Assembly (NCBI GenBank): GCA_029880625.1 | Contig: JAOUOA010000040.1 | Coordinates: forward strand, 1 to 11,183 | DNA from: Spirochaetia bacterium | Lineage (GTDB): Bacteria; Spirochaetota; Leptospiria; Leptospirales; Leptonemataceae | Reading direction: 5' to 3' | DNA: 11,183 nt | Shown: piece by piece, positions 6,089-11,183 of the stretch | How positions within the stretch are numbered: position 1 is the stretch's first letter | How the letters are laid out: every line of letters starts with the position of its first letter | Program-made: the position numbers and the translations under genes | Notes under the pieces: generated by a model | Told to the model about the DNA's origin: nothing | What the model saw: the letters and a program-made list of their open reading frames with translations, nothing else | Databases searched by the model: none

Positions 6089-6885
6089 TCCCTTTTGCCA
6101 TGATCGGGGCTGCAGGAAGAATGGGCCGGTCTATTATTGCTCTTTCGGAATCTGAAAATTTAAGGCTTACCGGCGCCATGGAACATACGGCATCTGTGCA
6201 TATCAATTCAGATGCAGGTGAATTAGCCGGTCTGGGAAAGACAGGCATCCTTCTGAAAAGCGATCCTGAAACTGTCATCGACGGATCGAAAGTGGTGATT
6301 GATTTTTCAAACCCCGAAACTACCGTTACGGTCAGTGAAATCTGCAGAGAGAAAGGAGCAGGACTTGTTGTGGGAACAACCGGGTTTTCAGATGAACAGA
6401 AAGAAAAAATTTTATCGATTGCAGATAAAGTTCCTGTTCTGATTTCACCCAATATGTCCCAGGGTGTCAATGTTTTGTTTTATCTTGCTTCTGCAGTATC
6501 AAAAATGGTTGGAAGCGTTTCAGACATAGAAATTACAGAAGCGCATCACCGGCATAAAAAAGATGCTCCTTCAGGAACTGCGCTCAGAATCAAGGATGTC
6601 ATTCTTGATTCTCTGAAAAGGAGCGAAGAGGATGTTGTTTACGGACGTTATGGAATCACAGGTGAAAGAGATCATAACGAAATTGGAGTTCATGCAGTCA
6701 GGGGAGGCGACACGGTAGGTGACCATACAGTAAGTTTTTTTATGGATGGAGAACGGATTGAACTTACCCACAGAGCTACATCGCGAAATACATTCGCCAG
6801 AGGAGCGCTTCGCGCAGCATTCTTTTTGGCTGATCAGCCGCCAGGGATTTACCAGATGAAGGATGTCTTGAAATTATCGTCATAA
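6085..6885 (+). CDS. dapB: 4-hydroxy-tetrahydrodipicolinate reductase
   Basis: DapB reduces the DapA product with NAD(P)H to tetrahydrodipicolinate, the next step to meso-diaminopimelate. The protein is 266 residues, a standard length. The N-terminal Rossmann fold starts at once, with IGAAGRMGR (residues 7-15) as the dinucleotide loop, VVGTTGF at 95-101 and SPNMSQGVN at about 121-129. The catalytic and substrate-binding stretch EAHHRHKKDAPSGTA (152-166) carries the expected His pair (H154, H155) and Lys (K158). A later GGDTVGDHTV segment and the C-terminal RNTFARGALRAA helix match the family. The ATG at 6085 overlaps the dapA stop as ATGA, so initiation is probably by re-engaging ribosomes. 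The next gene begins 12 bases after the stop. Confidence 0.96.
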   Translation: MIPFAMIGAAGRMGRSIIALSESENLRLTGAMEHTASVHINSDAGELAGLGKTGILLKSDPETVIDGSKVVIDFSNPETTVTVSEICREKGAGLVVGTTGFSDEQKEKILSIADKVPVLISPNMSQGVNVLFYLASAVSKMVGSVSDIEITEAHHRHKKDAPSGTALRIKDVILDSLKRSEEDVVYGRYGITGERDHNEIGVHAVRGGDTVGDHTVSFFMDGERIELTHRATSRNTFARGALRAAFFLADQPPGIYQMKDVLKLSS

Positions 6886-6897
6886 TGCGTGTGAGAA

Positions 6898-7680
6898 ATG
6901 CCTGAAAGATTTATTGAAATCATAAATCCCATTCTGATCTTTCTGGATCTTTTCATTGTTTCGTATTTTTTATATCGAATTTACATACTTTTGAATCGTA
7001 CCAGGGCCATGCAGCTGATTGTCGGCTTTGGTTTGATTTTAGTGATCGATATAATCTCCAGGCAGTTTCATCTTGCCACCGTTGCCTGGATCATTCAGAA
7101 CGTATCATCCTACCTTGTGATCGGTCTGATTGTTCTCATGCAGCCCGAACTGCGTCGTCTATTTTCTGAGATTGGAAGGATGCCGATCTTTCAATGGATC
7201 AGTCCCACCGGCTCCATTTCCATCAATGAAATCTGCGATGCTGTAAGAAATATGGCTCAGAAGAAAGTCGGTTCTCTCATTGTAATTTTACGTGAAATCC
7301 GCCCGCATCATATTATTGATCATGCAGTAAAGGTTGATTCCGCTATCTCCAGCGAACTGCTTGAAACAATCTTTTTTAAAGATTCGCCTCTTCATGACGG
7401 AGCTGTTCTTATCGAAGGGAATCGGATTGTGGCGGCTTCCTGTTATCTTCCGTTGTCCAATTCCAGAATCCTGAAAAAAACTCACGGTGCCAGGCACAGG
7501 GCGGGAATGGGAATTTCTGAAGATACAGATGCCGTTGTAGTTGTAACATCTGAAGAAACCGGAAGTATTAATGTCATTGTTAACGGCCAGCTTCAGAACG
7601 ATATATCACCCCTTAAGCTGCCGCTTTTATTGGCTGAAATATTGGAGGGAAAAAAATCTTTTAATATTTTTAAATCTTAA
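6898..7680 (+). CDS. cdaA: Membrane diadenylate cyclase, CdaA type
   Basis: CdaA joins two ATP into cyclic di-AMP, a second messenger that in other bacteria controls potassium uptake, osmolyte transport and wall homeostasis. This 260-residue protein has the standard plan. Three N-terminal membrane helices lie at about 8-31, 38-54 and 62-81, with the inter-helix RTRAMQLIVG motif, then QPELRRLF, then a cytoplasmic DAC domain from about 105. The active-site blocks DSPLHDGAVLI (D167-G168-A169) and RHRAGMGISEDTDA (R199-H200-R201) are present. Two positions differ from the common consensus. The usual L-G-T-R-H-R-A is H-G-A-R-H-R-A, losing a Thr near the ATP phosphates. The usual ERETGL stretch is LREIRP at about residues 131-136. 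The ATG at 6898 has only a weak GAG upstream and sits 12 bases after dapB. The neighbouring YbbR gene is the regulator commonly paired with CdaA. Confidence 0.93.
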   Translation: MPERFIEIINPILIFLDLFIVSYFLYRIYILLNRTRAMQLIVGFGLILVIDIISRQFHLATVAWIIQNVSSYLVIGLIVLMQPELRRLFSEIGRMPIFQWISPTGSISINEICDAVRNMAQKKVGSLIVILREIRPHHIIDHAVKVDSAISSELLETIFFKDSPLHDGAVLIEGNRIVAASCYLPLSNSRILKKTHGARHRAGMGISEDTDAVVVVTSEETGSINVIVNGQLQNDISPLKLPLLLAEILEGKKSFNIFKS

Positions 7681-7783
7681 AAAATTTAAGTTTTGGGCTG
7701 CGAGAAGATTCTCATGGCCGCTCTTTAGTTTTTCCCGGAATTGGGTCCTGTATTGAAAATTGATGAAAGAGAAATAATGGATT

Positions 7784-8797
7784 ATGAAATTGCTTGATAT
7801 GATCACAGTAAACTGGAAGATTAAACTGGGTAGCTTTGCGACTGCTTTGTTTTTGTTCTGGTATGTACAGTATTCCAGAAATATCACCCGTGTTTTAAAT
7901 ATTCGCGTGAACAGACCAGAGATACCGAGTGAGTATGTTCTTGCTTCCCGGGTTCCTTCTTTTATTCCTGTAAAATTTTACGGGATGTATGATATTATTG
8001 ACTTTAATGTTTCTGATTTCAGAATCAATCTGGTAAATCATAATATTCAGCAGGGAGAAAATATTTATCAGCCAGAACTTGTACCGGATCTTCCTGATGA
8101 AATCAAAGCGGATTTTCAGGAAGAAGAAATTGTAATCAAGCTGGACAGGGAACTTAAACGGAAAGTTTTTATTGATCCTGTCTATGAGATTCGTACAGGG
8201 AAAAATTATAGACGGGGTTATCTCCGAATCACGCCGCCTGCTCTGACAATCAAAGGTCCTTATGGAATTATTTCAGGGGATATTAAACTACGAACAGAAC
8301 CGATGATCCTTGAAGAAAAAGGCTCTGTTCGAACAGGGAAGGGAAAACTGCTTGCACTTCCTGAATTTGTTTCGTTAGCGGAAGAGTTTACTGGAGATGT
8401 TGAGTTATCAGTCCGTCTTCTTGAAAAAGATCATTTAGACGAAGGCGAAATGCAGATCGATAATATTCCAATTCGATGCCTGAATCCGATTCCGGGATTG
8501 AAAATGAAGTCCTACGGTTCAGAAACTGCCAGTGTGAGGATTCTTCCTCAGGGCCAGAAAGTAAAGGAAAGCGATATTTCTCTTGGCGTTTACTGCCCGG
8601 TTTTTTATGACGATACTGCCAAGGAGATCAAACCTTCTTACATTATTGATGATGTTCATATTATTGCAGAGGGAAAGACAATCTCAGTGGAAATTCTTGA
8701 AGTAATTCCGGAAAAAGTGAATCTTCAGTTTGAAATTATTCAAAAATCAATTCCCCCAGCTATACAGAAAGGATTTAAGGAGCACATTATTCCATGA
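7784..8797 (+). CDS. cdaR: YbbR-domain membrane-anchored protein, CdaA regulator
   Basis: CdaR proteins carry one N-terminal membrane span and several extracytoplasmic YbbR domains, and they modulate the adjacent diadenylate cyclase. This 337-residue protein begins MKLLDMITVNWKIKLGSFAT. A membrane helix lies at about 14-29, followed immediately by a periplasm-facing beta-rich region with repeats such as RVNRPEIPSEYVL, ELKRKVFIDPVYEI and LRITPPALTIKGPYG. The latter is a characteristic YbbR signature (P-x-x-V/L-x-I-x-G-P). About three domain copies seem likely. The gap from cdaA is 103 bases and holds no gene. Two tiny frames (MKEK at 7763 and MDYEIA at 7777) overlap the start region and may steer ribosomes. 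The binding site before the ATG is weak (AGAGAAATAATGGATT). The stop overlaps the acpS start as ATGA. Confidence 0.88.
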   Translation: MKLLDMITVNWKIKLGSFATALFLFWYVQYSRNITRVLNIRVNRPEIPSEYVLASRVPSFIPVKFYGMYDIIDFNVSDFRINLVNHNIQQGENIYQPELVPDLPDEIKADFQEEEIVIKLDRELKRKVFIDPVYEIRTGKNYRRGYLRITPPALTIKGPYGIISGDIKLRTEPMILEEKGSVRTGKGKLLALPEFVSLAEEFTGDVELSVRLLEKDHLDEGEMQIDNIPIRCLNPIPGLKMKSYGSETASVRILPQGQKVKESDISLGVYCPVFYDDTAKEIKPSYIIDDVHIIAEGKTISVEILEVIPEKVNLQFEIIQKSIPPAIQKGFKEHIIP

Positions 8798-9189
8798 TTT
8801 TAGGACTCGGTACGGATATTGTTGAGAATGACCGCATTGCAGCGCTTTATAAAAAACATAAAAAACGGTTTTTAACCCGGATTTATACAGATGAGGAGAT
8901 TGCATATGCCGAAGAACATATTGATCCTGTGCCTCATCTGGCAGCGCGTTTCGCAGCTAAGGAGGCGTTCATTAAATGCCTGAACCTTACGGGAAAAAAC
9001 TTGAATGGAATCAGTATGAAGGATGTAGAAGTTGCAGGAAAAAATTTTGGAAAGAAGCGAATGCGTCTTTCAGGGAAGACAAAAAAACATGTTGAAAAAA
9101 TGGGAGGAGCCCAGATCCATCTTTCCATCAGTCATACAGATACATTCAGTATGGCAGTTGTTATACTTGAGAAACCGAATGAATCCTGA
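8794..9189 (+). CDS. acpS: Holo-acyl carrier protein synthase
   Basis: AcpS moves the 4'-phosphopantetheine arm from coenzyme A onto a serine of apo-acyl carrier protein, activating it for fatty-acid and lipid synthesis. It is a small cytoplasmic trimer. The 131-residue length is normal. Family marks are LGTDIVENDRI at the N-terminus, with metal ligand D8; RFAAKEAFIK at 52-61, with E57 as the second metal ligand; and HLSISHTDTFSMAVV near the C-terminus. AAGGAG lies 11 bases before the ATG, slightly far but strong, and the ATG overlaps the cdaR stop. It is the last gene of the plus-strand run. Its final 29 bases overlap the 3' end of the convergent phosphatase gene. Confidence 0.95.
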   Translation: MILGLGTDIVENDRIAALYKKHKKRFLTRIYTDEEIAYAEEHIDPVPHLAARFAAKEAFIKCLNLTGKNLNGISMKDVEVAGKNFGKKRMRLSGKTKKHVEKMGGAQIHLSISHTDTFSMAVVILEKPNES

Positions 9190-10735
9190 AACTGACTTTT
9201 TTTCTGAAAGTCTGCTCAAATAATTCCGATTTCATTTCTGCAGACCATATTTCAAGAGAGGGATCTGCATCGTTGATTTCTTCATTTAATGCCAGAACAG
9301 CTGTTACCAGGCTGTCATTCAGTTCCAGATGAATTTCTTTAATCACACCTTTTCCGGATCGGTCCAGGCCTGTTGCAATCCGAAGGATAGAGGACATGAT
9401 TTCGACACGTTTTTTGTCTGTATCGGACAATAATTTGAATTCCGGATGTCTTGCAGCAGGAAATGATTTCCGGTGATAGCGGGCAAGCTGGGCGATAATT
9501 TCAATTTCATGTAGATTAAATCCTGTTAAATGCTCTGTATTTCTGATGATGTAAGCGCTGTGTTTATGGTGTGACGAATGAGCGATAACAAGCCCAATAT
9601 TATGAAGGATTGCTGCTGATTCAAGAAGGAGAGGATCATTTTCTCCTGAGGATTCGATCAGTCCGATTCTGAGGCATTCTTGATAAAGCTGGATGCTTAA
9701 ATCGGCAATATGGAGCGAAGCGCCAGAGCGGGGAATTCTGGGGTCATGAAATTTTTCTGCAAGATGAATTACGGACTGTTTTCGTATCTCGGAAAGCTTG
9801 TCCATTTCCCGGTTCAGAGCATCGTATATAATTCCTTCGCGAAGCGCATATCCTGAAATATGGAGTTCAGGAATTTGAAAGGCATTCATAATTTCCTGCA
9901 TCAGAATTGCCGCACCCACAATGATGTCAGCGCGCTTTTCGTCAAGACCGTCAATAGCGAGGCGTTTTTTCGCTGTATCGTAAGATAGGAGGAGTTTTAC
10001 AATTTTATCAATTTCATCTTTTGTAACAATTTCAAGATTTTTATTTTTTTTTCTGAAATGAGACATGGCAATCATATGCAGAGTTTCTGCCGTTCCGGAT
10101 GAAGCCACAGCCAGTTCTCTTTCAAGGTTTTTGGTTTCAGCAAGGATTCCGTTTAAATGGGTCCTGATAAATCTCCTGCATTTTTCAACATGATTTTTCT
10201 TCAGAGGTTCCGTCGAAAAAAAACGGTCTTTGAGACGGATTGCTCCGAGTTTTAATGATGCGGAAAAAAAAACATTCCCCTGCTTCCCAATTAAAAATTC
10301 AGTTGAACCCCCGCCAATGTCAATTGTAAGGATCTGATTGTTATAGAAAGGAAGAGCCTGAAGGATTCCAAGATAGATCAGTCTTGCTTCTTCATGTCCG
10401 GAAATGACATTGATGGATATACCGCATTCTTTTTCAATCAAAGAGATAAAATCTTCCCGGTTTCTTGCTTCCCGGACTGCTGAAGTAGCAACGGCATGAA
10501 TCTGAGCTTTCTGAGAATCTGCAATTTTCTTGAAATACTGTATCGCTTCAAGCCCTCTTTGCATTGCATCTTCTTTGATGGCATCAAGGTCAATTGCTCC
10601 GGTTCCGAGACGAACGGTAACTTTACCGGAATCAAGGATATGGAATTTATTGTGAGGAAGAGGTTTTACAACAACCAGATGGAATGAATTGGTTCCTAAA
10701 TCAATGGCAGCGAGATTGTTATTGATTTCAGTCAT
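9161..10735 (-). CDS. Exopolyphosphatase / pppGpp phosphohydrolase family protein (Ppx/GppA)
   Basis: Members of this actin-like ASKHA family remove terminal phosphates from polyphosphate (Ppx) or from pppGpp (GppA), tuning stress signalling; sequence alone does not separate the two. Starting at the ATG at 10735 gives 524 residues, the length of the long form with an HD-like C-terminal domain. Conserved blocks are AAIDLGTNSFHLVVV at the N-terminus, ATSAVREARN, SGHEEARLIYLG with the likely catalytic Glu, IDIGGGSTEFLIG as the second phosphate loop, and SSGTAET. The C-terminal part carries AAILHNIGLVIAHSSHHKHS (HN in place of HD) and LARYHRKSFP. An upstream ATG at 10759 would add eight residues. 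I prefer 10735 because GGATACAACAG precedes it and homologues begin about ten residues before the IDLGTNS block. It converges on acpS with a 29-base overlap and is probably transcribed alone. Confidence 0.92.
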   Translation of the reverse strand: MTEINNNLAAIDLGTNSFHLVVVKPLPHNKFHILDSGKVTVRLGTGAIDLDAIKEDAMQRGLEAIQYFKKIADSQKAQIHAVATSAVREARNREDFISLIEKECGISINVISGHEEARLIYLGILQALPFYNNQILTIDIGGGSTEFLIGKQGNVFFSASLKLGAIRLKDRFFSTEPLKKNHVEKCRRFIRTHLNGILAETKNLERELAVASSGTAETLHMIAMSHFRKKNKNLEIVTKDEIDKIVKLLLSYDTAKKRLAIDGLDEKRADIIVGAAILMQEIMNAFQIPELHISGYALREGIIYDALNREMDKLSEIRKQSVIHLAEKFHDPRIPRSGASLHIADLSIQLYQECLRIGLIESSGENDPLLLESAAILHNIGLVIAHSSHHKHSAYIIRNTEHLTGFNLHEIEIIAQLARYHRKSFPAARHPEFKLLSDTDKKRVEIMSSILRIATGLDRSGKGVIKEIHLELNDSLVTAVLALNEEINDADPSLEIWSAEMKSELFEQTFRKKVSFRIHSVSQV

Positions 10736-10811
10736 TCTGTTGTATCCGGTAAAATTCATGAAGGTTTATGGGCCCTTTCATGGACGATTCTATATCATAC
10801 ATTGATCCTGT

Positions 10812-10868
10812 GAAGCTGAAATTTAAAAAAAATGAAAACTGAAGAGAAGCTGAAATTTAAAAAAATGA
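10812..10868 (+). repeat. Two-copy direct repeat, period 34 bases
   Basis: The sequence GAAGCTGAAATTT followed by a run of A and then TGA occurs at 10812-10835 and again at 10846-10868. The copies are identical except that the first has eight A and the second has seven. In matching frames both copies encode K-L-K-F-K-K. A local duplication is the simplest explanation. Confidence 0.7.
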
Positions 10869-10995
10869 TTTCAAAAGTGAAAAATTTGATTACTTAAGTC
10901 TGAAAGAAGACCGATGGAACCGGCATCATAATAAGGTCAACCGTAAGTTCCTGATAAAAATTCTGAAAGAAAATAGTTTTAGACAGGGGATGTGA
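10832..10995 (+). pseudogene. Small frame apparently broken by a one-base loss in a poly-A tract
   Basis: A frame starts at ATG 10832 and reads MKTEEKLKFKK before leaving its natural course at the A7 run (10859-10865). In that frame it continues only to a stop at 10897. In the next frame, open from 10861 to the stop at 10993-10995, the sequence continues smoothly for 44 codons, with N-D-F-K-S-E-K-F-D-Y, then LSLKEDRWNRHHNKVN and RKFLIKILKENSFRQGM. One extra A in the run would join both parts into a basic protein of about 54 residues, and the upstream repeat copy does have eight A. This may be a decayed gene, a sequencing or assembly error in a homopolymer, or expression by slippage. There is no strong ribosome binding site. 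No family is recognised. Confidence 0.4.
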
Positions 10996-11024
10996 TTAAA
11001 AAAAAATAGGTTTCGCCGGATTTT

Positions 11025-11183
11025 ATGGATATTGAAATTAATGTAAATCATTTATCAAAAGAATTTCTGATCAGGAAAAGAAAGTCAGGTTTTCTCGGTT
11101 CTCTTGCGGGGCTGTTTTATGCTGAAAAAGAAACCATCCGGGCAGTGGATGATGTGGCCTTTCAGATCAGAAAAGGTAACTGG
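11025..11183 (+). CDS. ABC transporter ATP-binding protein, N-terminal part (runs off right edge)
   Basis: Only 53 codons are in the window, starting at ATG 11025 and open to the right edge. The start reads MDIEINVNHLSKEFLIRKRK, then GFLGSLAGLFYAEKETIRAV and DDVAFQIRKGNW. This is the typical opening of an ABC ATPase: the V..LSK.F beta strand, and the A-V-D-D-V-x-F motif leading to the glycine just before Walker A. The long insert with GFLGSL..LF between strand one and AVDD is characteristic of the uncharacterised ABC-2 type export ATPases (COG4586-like). Walker A and B and the signature motif lie outside. The next gene would be expected to encode a membrane permease. The ribosome binding site is weak, and an in-frame stop just upstream rules out a longer start. 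Confidence 0.85.
   Translation, partial: MDIEINVNHLSKEFLIRKRKSGFLGSLAGLFYAEKETIRAVDDVAFQIRKGNW

Larger units (their letters stand above)
10760..11024. other. Divergent gap with repeat and broken small frame
   Basis: This gap separates the minus-strand phosphatase from the plus-strand ABC transporter gene. It should hold both promoters. TATGAT and TATAGA occur on the minus strand near 10791, but with no fitting -35. The gap also contains the direct repeat and the frameshifted small frame listed separately. No terminator-like hairpin was seen. Confidence 0.5.

Noticed and set aside
6060..6470. Minus-strand frame of 136 codons opposite dapB
   Set aside because: Entirely antisense to a well-supported dapB; low-complexity composition typical of a shadow frame.
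7690..7725. Hairpin between cdaA and cdaR as a terminator
   Set aside because: GAGA/TCTC gives a four-base stem without a following T run, inside what looks like one operon.

Overview
The window is 11,183 bases of AT-rich bacterial chromosome, densely packed with genes and mostly of core metabolic or envelope function. No tRNA, rRNA, CRISPR array, insertion sequence or phage gene was recognised. The meso-diaminopimelate genes dapA and dapB, a bactofilin, a membrane diadenylate cyclase with its YbbR partner, and an exported repeat-type protein suggest a diderm bacterium with a DAP-type peptidoglycan. The gene mix and the feel of the DapA sequence recall spirochaetes of the Leptospira type. That placement is an impression from memory, not a search result.

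Layout from left to right. Bases 1-560 hold the start of a minus-strand gene for an exported protein that runs off the left edge. Bases 561-964 form a divergent region with no convincing intact gene and a possible decayed minus-strand frame. A 457-codon plus-strand gene with a TPR-like C-terminus follows (965-2338). Then comes a small open frame (2412-2510) that overlaps, by ATGA, a 286-codon helical protein of unknown function (2507-3367). A bactofilin (3449-3886) comes next, and its end overlaps a PdxA-family dehydrogenase whose best start is a TTG.

After a 287-base gap holding one candidate 34-codon frame, the tight run dapA-dapB-cdaA-cdaR-acpS spans 5204-9189. Two of its junctions are ATGA overlaps (dapA/dapB and cdaR/acpS). 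DapA and DapB make the lysine and peptidoglycan precursor. CdaA makes c-di-AMP, which in other bacteria is tied to turgor and wall homeostasis. CdaR is its presumed membrane-anchored regulator, and AcpS charges acyl carrier protein for lipid synthesis. As a group they read as a cell-envelope growth operon.

A Ppx/GppA-type phosphatase lies convergent on the minus strand (9161-10735) and overlaps the acpS tail by 29 bases. The right end has a 265-base divergent gap with a short direct repeat and a small frame that appears broken at a poly-A tract. The first 53 codons of an ABC transporter ATPase then run off the right edge. The least explained items are the two uncharacterised proteins around the bactofilin, the small and broken frames in the gaps, and the divergent motifs in CdaA.
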